Below, one piece after another: positions 26,046 to 34,764 of a stretch of DNA of 64,000 nucleotides (position 1 is its first letter; every line of letters begins with the position of its first letter). Below the pieces are notes generated by a model, which was not told the origin of the DNA, made no database searches, and was given only the letters and a program-made list of their open reading frames with translations. The stretch covers positions 1 through 64,000 of the forward strand of contig DAOUGI010000080.1 of assembly GCA_034429215.1 (NCBI GenBank), read 5' to 3'. This DNA comes from JAFGOG01 sp034429215 (GTDB taxonomy: Bacteria; Chloroflexota; Anaerolineae; JAAYZQ01). The position numbers and the translations under genes are program-made.

Positions 26046-28892
26046 TTATTGGTTGTCAAGGTTCACCGTTACCGGCATGTCCAACAAAACCGGCTCGCCG
26101 AGGCGCTGCCGGGTGACCGGATCGTACAGCCCCACCAGCAGATGATAGGCGCCGGCGGGCAACGCCGGCGGCAGGGCCAACCGGTGTGTGTCGGCCAGGT
26201 ACTCGCCCGGCAGCCAGCCGAGCGCCGGCAGCTCGCCATCGCCCGGAGCCCCGTCGTGCTGGGCGACGATCTGCCCCCCCGCGTCGAGCAGGTGGACAAA
26301 GACGCGATAGTTCTTGTCGGGCGTCTGCCGGGCGTGCCAGTAGAGCGTAACCTCCAGCGGTCCTGGCCCGGCGGCCAGGACAGGCGAGCCGACCGTCAAA
26401 CCCGCCCCGGCCAGATCGTAGCCGACCAGCTCCACCGCCGGCCCAAACGGCACTGCCTGCACATGCTCAGGCGCAGGCGGCTCGTAGCCGTGCTCGCGGC
26501 CCTGCACCGCGATCTCGGCCAGCTCCACAGGCGCCCGGCTCGACCCGTCGGCGGCGCGCACCAGGCTGAGCGCCAGCCGGTAGCGGCCGGCCGGCGTCGC
26601 CGCCGGAATGAACAGCGCGTGCGGGTCGCGCACCAGCTCGCCGGCCTGCCACCAGGCGGTGGGATAAGCGCCCGCCACCGGCTTTTCGGCCAGCTCGGCG
26701 TACACCGTCCCGGCGGCGTCGAGCAGTTGCAGGCGGGGCAGATAATCCTCGCCGGGCGCGGCCAGCGCCTGCCAGAAGAGATCCACCTCCACCGCCTCGC
26801 CCGTCCGGTAGGCCGGACCGCCATGCAGACTCAGGCCCAGCAGCCGCAGAGGCGGCAGATCGGCCCGAAGCGGCCGGTGTAGGCCCAGCGCCTCGACGGG
26901 CGGCGGCGTCGCAGGGCGCGCCACCCGGACCGCGCCCAACACCACCTCGCCGCCGGTGCCACCGGCAAAGGCAACCGGCAGCACCGAGTCGGGCTGACGG
27001 TAGACACGGAGCGTCACCTGATAATCGCCGGGCGGCGTCCCCGCCGGCACCAGCAGACCGTGGCGGTCGGTCACGGGCTCCCCAACCGCCCAGTCGGAAA
27101 AGGGCGCCAAGCCTGCCAAGGGCAGGCTGTCGCGCTGGGCCCACACCCGCCCCGCCGCGTCCACCAGCCGCAGGCCCACCACCAGATCGCCCGCCCCGGC
27201 AGGAGCCAGACCCTCAAGCCGCCAGGCCAGCTCTAAAGCCAGCACCCCCGACCCGGCATCGAGCGGCCCGGCCCCCAGCGCCGCCCCGTCGAGCGCCAGC
27301 CAGCCGCCAAACTGAGCCGCCACCGGCGCAGGCTGCGGCTCTCCAGCGGCGAACAGCGACAGCAGCGTGTGCTGTCCATGCCACTCGGACAGCACCGGGT
27401 AGGCGTGCCCGACCAGGTAGCCGTCTATCGCCTCTTCCAGCACCCGGCCCATGGTCTGGTGCGCGGGAACCCACAACCGCCCTTTCCCGGCGAGCCCCCG
27501 AGCGCCATCGGGGGCGAGCAGCCCGTCCAGCTCCGCCGCCATGAGGGCCGGATCGTCGGCCCACAACTGGCGCTCCTGGGGGATCACCTCGCGCGGCGTC
27601 AGCACCAGACTTGGCCGCGGCTCGGGCAGATAAGACTCGAAATAGCCCACCTGCCAGGGATGGACGCAGACCACCGCGTCGGCCGGCAGCGCCAGCGCCT
27701 CCAGCCGGGCCGCCACAGGCCGGTAATCGTCGTCGGGGTAGCGGGGCACGGCGTAGAAAAAGCCCAATGACAGGAGCGAAACGGCCAACAGCAAGGCCGC
27801 GGGCAAGACGGCCAGCAGCCGCCGGTGTCGCCACAGCGCCAGCAGCGAGACGGCGACAGCAAGCAAAAAGGCCGGCAACGCCAGCAGCAGCAGCCGCTCG
27901 ACACGCGGCGGGTTGAAGGGAAAAACCAGATTGACCAGATAGCCGCAGCCGAGGACCACGGCCACAATCGCCAGCCAAATCCCGGGCCCCTGCCCGGCCC
28001 GCTCGCCGGCGCGCCGCCTCCGAGCCAGAAAAAGAACACCGGCCACGGCCAGCACCGCCAGCGGAACCAGGCCCAGCCACCACCAGCCGGCCAGCGCCCC
28101 CTCGGCGTGCCCCTCGACAAAAGCGGCCAGGTGCCGAGCCAGGTAGGTCAACGGGTCGAGGGGCAGATCCTTATCGGCCGCCACCTTGTAACGCACATAG
28201 GTCAGCAATTTGCCGCCGGCGTACCACAGCCAGGGCAGGTACAGCACCACCACCGCCGCCTGGGCCGCCAGCCAGGAGAAAAGCTCTTTAACGGGACGGC
28301 GCCCCCGCGCCCAGCGAAGCACCACCACCACATTCAGCGCCAGGATCAAAAAAACGGCGTAATATTCCGCATACAGCGCCGCCGCAGCCGCCGCCACATA
28401 CCCCACCCACACCCACCATCGCCCCCCGGCCCGACCGCCAGGACAGGCAAAACAGAGCGCCGCCACCCCCAGCAGCGTCACCAGCCCATACATCCGAACT
28501 TCCTGGGAGTAGAAAACGTGAAACGGCGAAACCGCCAGCAGCAGCGCCGCCGCCAGTCCGACCTCGCGCCCAAACAACCGCCGGCCGGCCAAATAGAGCA
28601 GCGGCACTGTGGCCACCCCGATCAGCACCGACAGCAGCCGGACCGCGACGGGGCCGGCGCCCACCAGCTCGATCCACACGTGGAGCAGCAGATAGTAGAG
28701 GGGCGGGTGGATATCCACCGCCGTCAGCCGGAGCATGGCGCCCGGATCGGTGGCAGCGAAATAAACGCTCCAGCCCTCGTCCCACCACAACGGCTGAAAG
28801 TCCAGCCGGACCAGCCGCAGGACGAGCGCCATAGCAGTCACCAGCACGATCCAGATCGACACCGGAAACCGGGAACCCCGTCGAGAGCCCAT
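26046..28892 (-). CDS. GT39-like polytopic glycosyltransferase with beta-domain tail
   Basis: 948 residues. The N-terminal part (about 10-430) has around ten hydrophobic helices. Its first loop WWDEGWSVYFAA is the acidic motif of the GT-C / family-39 mannosyltransferase group. The HPPLYYLLLHVW segment and a YSQEVRMYGL segment are also typical. The C-terminal 480 residues are soluble and contain about three related units, each ending in patterns such as AGRYRLALSL and AGAYHLLVGLYD. It probably transfers sugar from a lipid-linked donor at the outer face, with the tail outside. ATG 28892 is chosen because the promoter places transcription start exactly on it. Confidence 0.82.
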   Translation of the reverse strand: MGSRRGSRFPVSIWIVLVTAMALVLRLVRLDFQPLWWDEGWSVYFAATDPGAMLRLTAVDIHPPLYYLLLHVWIELVGAGPVAVRLLSVLIGVATVPLLYLAGRRLFGREVGLAAALLLAVSPFHVFYSQEVRMYGLVTLLGVAALCFACPGGRAGGRWWVWVGYVAAAAAALYAEYYAVFLILALNVVVVLRWARGRRPVKELFSWLAAQAAVVVLYLPWLWYAGGKLLTYVRYKVAADKDLPLDPLTYLARHLAAFVEGHAEGALAGWWWLGLVPLAVLAVAGVLFLARRRRAGERAGQGPGIWLAIVAVVLGCGYLVNLVFPFNPPRVERLLLLALPAFLLAVAVSLLALWRHRRLLAVLPAALLLAVSLLSLGFFYAVPRYPDDDYRPVAARLEALALPADAVVCVHPWQVGYFESYLPEPRPSLVLTPREVIPQERQLWADDPALMAAELDGLLAPDGARGLAGKGRLWVPAHQTMGRVLEEAIDGYLVGHAYPVLSEWHGQHTLLSLFAAGEPQPAPVAAQFGGWLALDGAALGAGPLDAGSGVLALELAWRLEGLAPAGAGDLVVGLRLVDAAGRVWAQRDSLPLAGLAPFSDWAVGEPVTDRHGLLVPAGTPPGDYQVTLRVYRQPDSVLPVAFAGGTGGEVVLGAVRVARPATPPPVEALGLHRPLRADLPPLRLLGLSLHGGPAYRTGEAVEVDLFWQALAAPGEDYLPRLQLLDAAGTVYAELAEKPVAGAYPTAWWQAGELVRDPHALFIPAATPAGRYRLALSLVRAADGSSRAPVELAEIAVQGREHGYEPPAPEHVQAVPFGPAVELVGYDLAGAGLTVGSPVLAAGPGPLEVTLYWHARQTPDKNYRVFVHLLDAGGQIVAQHDGAPGDGELPALGWLPGEYLADTHRLALPPALPAGAYHLLVGLYDPVTRQRLGEPVLLDMPVTVNLDNQ

Positions 28893-28898
28893 GCCCGG

Positions 28899-28927
28899 AG
28901 TATACCACACCTCCGCCATCCTGGAAA
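28899..28927 (-). promoter_or_regulatory. Promoter giving a leaderless transcript for the GT39-like gene
   Basis: On the minus strand, TTTCCA (complement of 28922-28927), 17 bases, TATACT (complement of 28899-28904). The A of ATG 28892 is seven bases past the -10 box, so the message would start at or next to the start codon. No Shine-Dalgarno site can then exist. Confidence 0.6.
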
Positions 28928-28949
28928 GCACAACGTCCCGAAGTGGGTC

Positions 28950-28978
28950 TTGCCTTCCAAAGCGTTTTAGGGTATAAT
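28950..28978 (+). promoter_or_regulatory. Promoter of the clan-A-like hydrolase gene
   Basis: TTGCCT (28950-28955), 17 bases, TATAAT (28973-28978). Transcription would start near 28985, with a leader of about 50 bases holding AAAGGAGGA before ATG 29035. It diverges from the GT39-like promoter. Confidence 0.75.
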
Positions 28979-29034
28979 AAAACAACGATTCCGCGCCTGT
29001 TTTTGCAGAAACATAACAGTAAAAGGAGGAACCG

Positions 29035-32000
29035 ATGCCCGATATTTACCCTCCCTACATCTTTGGCATGCACGACCGCGGCGGCGAACACCTCATGCTC
29101 GACAAAAACAAGCCGGGCTGGGTGCTCGTCACCGAAGAGGTCGGCGGCGACCCCAACAACTATGGCGGCAACAGCTACACCGACCTCAGCAACCAGGGCC
29201 TGGGCGTCATTGTCCGCATCAACTATGGCTATGGCAGCGCCGGCACCATCCCCTTTACCGACCAGTACGACAATTTTGCCAAACGGTGCGGCAACTTTGT
29301 CGAAGCCAGCTCCGGCTGCCACATCTGGATCATCGGCAACGAGATGAACCTCGCCTACGAGCGGCCCGGCAACAACAACGGACAGGGCGGCGAAGTCATC
29401 ACCCCCGAGCGCTACGCATCCTGCTACGTCAAGTGCCGCGCCGAAATCCGCAAGAGGCCCGGCCATTCAACCGACCAGGTCATCGTCGGCGCCGTCGGGC
29501 CCTACAACGTCCAGACCACCTACCCCGGCAACACCACCGGCGACTTTAAAAAGTACCTGGCCGACATCCTGACCCTCATCGACCAGATAGACGGCGTCAG
29601 CATCCACGCCTACACCCACGGCAAAAGCCCCAACCTCGTCTTTAGCGACGTCAAAATGACCGACCCGCGCGTCTCGCACCTGCACAACGAGTTCCGCGTC
29701 TACCGCGACTTTATGGCCGCCATCCCGCAGCGGTTCCGCAACCGCCCCGTCTATATCACCGAGACCGATCAGTACAACGACTGGGGCGACGTCAACAGCG
29801 GCTGGATCCGCAACGCCTACCAGGAAATCAACACCTGGAACCAGAACAGCGCCAACCAGCCCATCCAGGCCCTCATCCTCTACCGCTGGATCATCGGCAA
29901 CCCCAACGACCCCAAAGAAGTAGGCTGGGCCATCCAAAACAAGCCCAACCTCCAGACCGACTGGCGCGACGCCATGAACAACAACTACCAGGTCGTCTTG
30001 CCCAACGACAAGCCCCTCTACCTCGTCGCCTGGCTCGAAGCCGCCGTCCCAGGACGCATCGACCCCGGCGCCGAAGCCAAATTCCCGGTCACCATCCGCA
30101 ACGACGGGCGGATCGCCTGGGCCAACAGCGGCGCCAGCCCCGTCAAGCTCGGCTACCGCTGGATCGATTCTGCCGGCACCACCTCCACCTGGACCCGCAC
30201 CTCCCTGCCCCAGCCCGTCCCGACCGGCGGCACCGTCACCCTGCCCCAATTCACTCTTCACCCGCCAACCAAACCCGGCTTTTACACCGTCGAGCTCGAC
30301 CTGGTCGAAGGCACCTCCACCTGGTTCGCCAAACAGGGCTCACCCCCCAAGCGCGTCGAGGGCATCCAGGTCGGCCCGCGCTACCGCGCCACCTGGCTCA
30401 GCGCCGCCGCCCCGGCCCAAGGCATGATCGGCAGGACCGTCACCTTTGCCGTCAAACTGCGCAACGACGGCGCCCAGCCCTGGACCCCAACCGGCGGCAA
30501 CCCCTTCAACCTCTCCTACCAGTGGCTCGACCCCAACAGGAACGTCGTCGTCGACAACGGCCTGCGCACCCCCCTGCCCGGCGTCATCGGCCCCACCCAG
30601 GAGATAACCCTCAACGCCCAGGTCCAGATGCCCGCCCAGCCCGGCCCCTACATCCTGCAGCTCGACATGGTCCACGAGTTCGTCACCTGGTTCCAGTGGC
30701 GCGCCTCCCCGCCCTACGAAACCGCCGTCCAGGTCAAACCGGCCCTGCCCGACTATGCCGCCGAATGGCTCGAATACGCCGGCCCCGAGCGCCTCGTCGC
30801 CGGCGCCACCGCCCTCGCCTTTATCAAGGTCAAAAACGCCGGCGCCGTCGCCTGGCCCGACACCGGCGCCCAGGCCGTTTACCTGGGCTACCGCTGGCTC
30901 GACGAAGCCGGAAACCTCGTCGCCGCCAGCCCCAAGGTCCAGAAAGTGAGCCAATCGATCGAACCGGGCGCCACCGCCACCTTCCGCGACGTCCCCGTCA
31001 CCGCCGTCCCATCGCCGGGCGCCTACCGGCTCGTCTTTGACCTGACCCAGGAGGACAAGTGGCTGTCGGCCAGCGGCGCCGCCGTCATGGAAAAGATCGT
31101 CCAGGTCACAGCCGCCCCGTACGCCGCCGAGTGGCAAGTCCTGAAACCCTGGCCCGCCTTCCTCCTGCCCGGCGCCGAGCACCACGCCGGCCTGCGCCTG
31201 CGCAACCTCGGCACCGAAACCTGGCCCGCCCAGGGCAGCCACCCCGTCCACCTCGCCTACCACTGGTTCACCGCCGCAGGCAAAATTTGCGAGCCGTGGG
31301 ACACCTTCCGCATCCTCCTGCCCGCCGACCTCGGCCCCGGCGCCGCCGTCGACCTGATCGACCTCCCCTACACCACCCCATCGGTCCCGGGCAGCTACAC
31401 CCTGCGTTGGGACCTCGTCCAGGAAGGCGTCACCTGGTTCTTCCACCAAGGCAGCGCCTCTCTCGAAGTTCCCGTAGAGGTCTCTGACCAGTCCCTGTTC
31501 GTCCCGTGGACCGCCAAAGCCAGCCACAACCTGGCCGACGCCCTCCTCACCCTCGACGGCAACCCCGACACTGCCTGGGACAGCGGGGCCAGCCAGCAGC
31601 CCGGCATGTGGTTCGCCGTCGACCTGGGCGAGACCCGCGTCGTCAACCGCGTCAAAGTCACCAGCCCCGGCCGCGGCTACCCCCTCGGCTACAAAGTCAA
31701 GCTCTCCGAAAACGGCCAGACCTGGCGCCTCGTCGCCGAGGTTCCCCAAAACTGGCGCAACATAGACATCTCCTTCGCCGCCACCCGCGCCCGCCACATC
31801 CGCGTCGAGCAGACCGGCACCCCCTCCTACCCCGTCACCTGGAAAATCAGCGACATCGCCGTCGCCACCGTCAGCCCCTGGGCCGGCGTCGAGGCCAGCC
31901 ATTACACCGACGACGCCCACAAAGCCATCGACGCCGACCTGGCCACCTACTGGAACACCCGCGCCGTCGTCCAAAAACCGGGCATCTGGTTCAAGCTCGA

Positions 32001-32280
32001 CATGGGCAGCCCGCGCACGATCGAGCGCGTCCTCCTCCAGCACCCCAACAACCAGCAGCCGCGCGGCTATGTCATCCAGATCTCCACCGACGGCCAGACC
32101 TGGACCGAAGTCGCCCGCAAAGCCGACAACTGGATCCCCGTCGACGTCACCTTCCCACCCGCCGAGGCCCGCTACCTCCGCGCCGAGACCACCGGCTACT
32201 CCCTCTACCAGCCCTGGGGCATCTCCGACATCATCGTCTGGGAGTCAGAGCCACAGTGGCTGCGGGGGCGCAACCCGTAA
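29035..32280 (+). CDS. Clan-A-like hydrolase domain with Ig-like and F5/8C repeats
   Basis: 1081 residues. The N-terminal domain (about 1-325) looks like a TIM-barrel glycosidase: WIIGNEMNLAYERP has the GNE pattern of an acid/base Glu, and PVYITETDQYNDW offers a second Glu at the usual nucleophile position. Four repeats of about 115 residues follow (about 330-825), each of the AEWLEYAGPERLVAG to PGAYRLVFDLTQ type, like NBR1-central/Ig-like domains. Two discoidin-like (F5/8C) repeats close the protein (about 830-1075), sharing AIDADLATYWNTRA and IRVEQTGTPS-type segments. No signal peptide or membrane helix is evident, odd for such a protein. Substrate unknown. AAAGGAGGA precedes ATG 29035. Confidence 0.75.
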   Translation: MPDIYPPYIFGMHDRGGEHLMLDKNKPGWVLVTEEVGGDPNNYGGNSYTDLSNQGLGVIVRINYGYGSAGTIPFTDQYDNFAKRCGNFVEASSGCHIWIIGNEMNLAYERPGNNNGQGGEVITPERYASCYVKCRAEIRKRPGHSTDQVIVGAVGPYNVQTTYPGNTTGDFKKYLADILTLIDQIDGVSIHAYTHGKSPNLVFSDVKMTDPRVSHLHNEFRVYRDFMAAIPQRFRNRPVYITETDQYNDWGDVNSGWIRNAYQEINTWNQNSANQPIQALILYRWIIGNPNDPKEVGWAIQNKPNLQTDWRDAMNNNYQVVLPNDKPLYLVAWLEAAVPGRIDPGAEAKFPVTIRNDGRIAWANSGASPVKLGYRWIDSAGTTSTWTRTSLPQPVPTGGTVTLPQFTLHPPTKPGFYTVELDLVEGTSTWFAKQGSPPKRVEGIQVGPRYRATWLSAAAPAQGMIGRTVTFAVKLRNDGAQPWTPTGGNPFNLSYQWLDPNRNVVVDNGLRTPLPGVIGPTQEITLNAQVQMPAQPGPYILQLDMVHEFVTWFQWRASPPYETAVQVKPALPDYAAEWLEYAGPERLVAGATALAFIKVKNAGAVAWPDTGAQAVYLGYRWLDEAGNLVAASPKVQKVSQSIEPGATATFRDVPVTAVPSPGAYRLVFDLTQEDKWLSASGAAVMEKIVQVTAAPYAAEWQVLKPWPAFLLPGAEHHAGLRLRNLGTETWPAQGSHPVHLAYHWFTAAGKICEPWDTFRILLPADLGPGAAVDLIDLPYTTPSVPGSYTLRWDLVQEGVTWFFHQGSASLEVPVEVSDQSLFVPWTAKASHNLADALLTLDGNPDTAWDSGASQQPGMWFAVDLGETRVVNRVKVTSPGRGYPLGYKVKLSENGQTWRLVAEVPQNWRNIDISFAATRARHIRVEQTGTPSYPVTWKISDIAVATVSPWAGVEASHYTDDAHKAIDADLATYWNTRAVVQKPGIWFKLDMGSPRTIERVLLQHPNNQQPRGYVIQISTDGQTWTEVARKADNWIPVDVTFPPAEARYLRAETTGYSLYQPWGISDIIVWESEPQWLRGRNP

Positions 32281-32315
32281 AGTCAAATCTTCTGATCGGC
32301 ATCTATCGTACCGCA

Positions 32316-32349
32316 AGCAGGCCGGGCTTAGGCCCGGCCTGCTGTTTTC
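32316..32349 (+). terminator. Terminator after the hydrolase gene
   Basis: A 12-base GC-rich stem (32316-32327 with 32332-32343, four-base loop) followed by GTTTTC. It separates the hydrolase gene from the convergent DUF1361 gene. Confidence 0.85.
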
Positions 32350-32400
32350 GGCCAGATTCCTAAACGAGAATTTTCCAGGTGGAGCAACCTTCCCGCCCCC

Positions 32401-33102
32401 TCAGGATACGGGAGGGTGTTTTGTTTCCTCAAGGGTCGCCAGCAGCCCGTAGGCGAAGGCGAGCAGGAGGGCGAACAGCAGCGCCAGGGCCCAGCCCTGC
32501 CAGTGCCGGATGGGGTGGATCAGATGCAGCCAGATATCTTGGGCCAGAGCCACCGGCTTGAGCAGGATGTCCCAACTGTTCCAGCGCAGGTAGCGCCCCA
32601 GGTAGATGCCAAACCCGGCCATCCCCAAAGCAGCCAGGCCGAACAGCCGTCCCGGCCACACCCCCAGCCGGCCGGCGACCGCCGCCTGGATCCAGCGCAG
32701 CGACACAAGCCCCAGCGCCAGCCCGCACAACGCCGTGCTGAACAGCAGCACCACGTCGTAGAGGATCGGGATTCCGCCGCCATAGGGCAGGTGGACCATG
32801 TCGGTGACGAGGTAGGGCGCGTTGGGCAGGAACAGAAGCCAGGCCAGGACAAAGAAAAGCCGGACAGGCCTCGGCGTAGCCCCCGGCCGCACCGCCAGAT
32901 AGGCAAAGGCCACCGGCAGCCAGGCCAGGAGCAGGTTCCAGATCATGTGGGTGTGGATCAGGCTGCCCGTGTAGGCCACCCGGCCGGCCATCAGCAGCAC
33001 AGGCAGAGTCGTAAGCCCGAGCAGCCGGGCGGCGGCGAGGTCCAGCTCCCGGCCAGGAAGGGTGACCTTACGGCCTGGAATTCGAGGGCTCACTTGTCTC
33101 AC
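32401..33102 (-). CDS. DUF1361 membrane protein
   Basis: 233 residues with about six hydrophobic helices. The NLLLAWLPVAFAYL helix, LFLPNAPYLVTDMVHL and YDVVLLFSTALCGLALG segments are the DUF1361 pattern. Function unknown; integral membrane. It overlaps the 3' end of the upstream DUF4173 gene by 35 bases, so both probably come from the promoter at 34666-34695. Confidence 0.85.
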   Translation of the reverse strand: MRQVSPRIPGRKVTLPGRELDLAAARLLGLTTLPVLLMAGRVAYTGSLIHTHMIWNLLLAWLPVAFAYLAVRPGATPRPVRLFFVLAWLLFLPNAPYLVTDMVHLPYGGGIPILYDVVLLFSTALCGLALGLVSLRWIQAAVAGRLGVWPGRLFGLAALGMAGFGIYLGRYLRWNSWDILLKPVALAQDIWLHLIHPIRHWQGWALALLFALLLAFAYGLLATLEETKHPPVS

Positions 33103-34633
33103 CTCCGTAGCGATCCATGAGAAGCCGGTACGCCCGGCTGCGGGACAGGTGGAACGACTGCCACTGCCGCCACGCCGTGCCGTGGCGCATCGCCTCAGCC
33201 TGACTGTGCAGGTCCTTCTCGATCACGTCACGCACCTCGCCCGTAGATTGGTCAGCGACGGCGATCAGCGCCGGCACCGCGTCTTCCGACAAACGGGCAA
33301 AGTAGTAGGCGTCGATGTCGCGCCAGGAATCGCCCGCCGTCCCGGCCTCCTGAAAGCGCCGGAAATTCTGGCGCACAATCAACGCGTCGGGGTTGAGCAG
33401 ATCCAGCGTGGCAACAAAACCCAGGGCTGCGATCAGCACGCCAACCGCAAAGAGGCCGGGCCTGGACCACAGGGTAATGACAAACCAGGCCAGCAGGATG
33501 CCCAGCCAGACCATGAAGACGTGGGGGTAGATGCGCAACTGGGTAAAGCCGTAGGCCATCTCGTACAGCAGCAGCCGCTTGAAAGCCGAGGCGAGCATCA
33601 CCCCAGTCAGCCCCAGAAGCACCGTGGCCGACAGGTTAAACACCAGGCGCTGCCGCGGGCTGTTGCGCGGCGTCAGCACGCTGAGGAACAGGATCAACCC
33701 CAGCGTCAGGACCGCGACGATCACCAGCTCGGCAAAGCCTCGGCGCGCATAGTCGGCGTAGGTGAACTTGGCCGGGTCGATGTTGAGCCGGCCGCCAAAC
33801 AGGTAGGGCACCTGGATCAGCACAAACAGGAAGAACAACAGGTTGACGGCGTTGATCACCACTGCCGACTCGGTGACAGCCGGGAACCGTGGCAGGCCGG
33901 CCGTTGACAAGCGGTCGGCCCAAACTGTCCCCTGCTTCCGGACCGCGTAGGCCAGGCCACCGGCGAGCAGGAAACCGACGGTCAGTATGACCCAGGAATG
34001 CCTTATCCACCGGCCCACATCTTTCAGAAACTCGACGCTCAGCAGGCGCTCGATCCGGTCGGCAAAGACCAGATCGGCCGAGGCGAGCAACGCCGTAAAG
34101 ACAAGGAGCACCGGCACGGCCATCAGCAGCCCTCTCAGGACAGGGGCCACCTGCCGGCGGGTAGGCCTGGCCGCGGTCGCCAGGTCGTGCCGGGCCACGT
34201 GCGCCGTGCTCCGCCAGGCGTGCTGTAGCGACGAGATCACCGCTTCGACCGGCGCGATTGCCAGCGCCGGCAGGCTCAGCTCGGCAGCCGGGCGCCAGGC
34301 CATGTAGACGGCTATCAGAGCCATCAACAACAGACCGGCGCTGACGTTCAGGAACAGCAAAAAGCCGCTGGCCCGGACAAAGCTCATGAAGGCGAAAAAG
34401 AGCAAGGCGGCAGGCAGCCACAGGTTGGCGGCGCGGAGCCTGGCCGTCTCCCAGCGGGCGGCCAAAGCCAGCCCCGCCAGCAGCAACACGGCAAAGATAG
34501 GCACCGAAATGCCCGGCAGCTTGCCGTCGAACAGCAGGTCAAAGGCGCAGCCCAGCACCATGCCGGCCAGGAGCAACCGCCCAGCGTGACGCGCCGTCAC
34601 CTCCTTTTCTTCCGATTCTTCTTCCATGACCAT
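33068..34633 (-). CDS. DUF4173/DUF4153-type membrane protein
   Basis: 521 residues with about ten hydrophobic helices up to residue 410. The opening region (GCAFDLLFDGKLPGISVPIFAVLLLAG) and later YADYARRGFAELVIVAVLTLG match the DUF4173 family. A soluble C-terminal segment of about 110 residues follows, containing NPDALIVRQNFRR and DIDAYYFARLSEDAVPAL. Function unknown. ATG 34633 has GGAGG eight bases upstream. It is divergently transcribed from the response regulator gene, sharing the palindrome at 34691-34734. Confidence 0.82.
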   Translation of the reverse strand: MVMEEESEEKEVTARHAGRLLLAGMVLGCAFDLLFDGKLPGISVPIFAVLLLAGLALAARWETARLRAANLWLPAALLFFAFMSFVRASGFLLFLNVSAGLLLMALIAVYMAWRPAAELSLPALAIAPVEAVISSLQHAWRSTAHVARHDLATAARPTRRQVAPVLRGLLMAVPVLLVFTALLASADLVFADRIERLLSVEFLKDVGRWIRHSWVILTVGFLLAGGLAYAVRKQGTVWADRLSTAGLPRFPAVTESAVVINAVNLLFFLFVLIQVPYLFGGRLNIDPAKFTYADYARRGFAELVIVAVLTLGLILFLSVLTPRNSPRQRLVFNLSATVLLGLTGVMLASAFKRLLLYEMAYGFTQLRIYPHVFMVWLGILLAWFVITLWSRPGLFAVGVLIAALGFVATLDLLNPDALIVRQNFRRFQEAGTAGDSWRDIDAYYFARLSEDAVPALIAVADQSTGEVRDVIEKDLHSQAEAMRHGTAWRQWQSFHLSRSRAYRLLMDRYGGETSEPSNSRP

Positions 34634-34665
34634 TTTCCACTCCTCCCGTCAGGTTGACTGCTGCC

Positions 34666-34695
34666 AGCATAGCAGAGATCGACCGGGCAAGTCAA
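34666..34695 (-). promoter_or_regulatory. Promoter of the DUF4173-DUF1361 unit
   Basis: On the minus strand, TTGACT (complement of 34690-34695), 18 bases, TATGCT (complement of 34666-34671). Its -35 box is inside the left arm of the shared palindrome. Confidence 0.6.
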
Positions 34696-34734
34696 GCATC
34701 CGGGTGCGCGAACCGGTGCACTCGGGTGCTTGAC
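34691..34734. promoter_or_regulatory. Palindromic operator over both divergent -35 boxes
   Basis: Arms 34691-34707 and 34718-34734 are inverted copies matching at 15 of 17 positions, separated by ten bases. The outer ends of the arms (GTCAAGC / GCTTGAC) are themselves the -35 sequences of the two divergent promoters. A regulator bound here would affect both units. The response regulator encoded alongside is the obvious candidate, by inference. Confidence 0.65.
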
Positions 34735-34758
34735 AGACGGGGGCACTCGCGGCATAAT
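34730..34758 (+). promoter_or_regulatory. Promoter giving a leaderless transcript for the response regulator
   Basis: TTGACA (34730-34735), 17 bases, CATAAT (34753-34758). ATG 34765 starts seven bases after the -10 box, so transcription should begin at the start codon itself. No ribosome site precedes the ATG. Confidence 0.7.
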
Positions 34759-34764
34759 AGAGCC

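Noticed and set aside
30340..32043. 567-codon minus-strand frame opposite the hydrolase gene
   Set aside because: Low-complexity Gly/Asp/Val translation typical of antisense frames in GC-rich genes.
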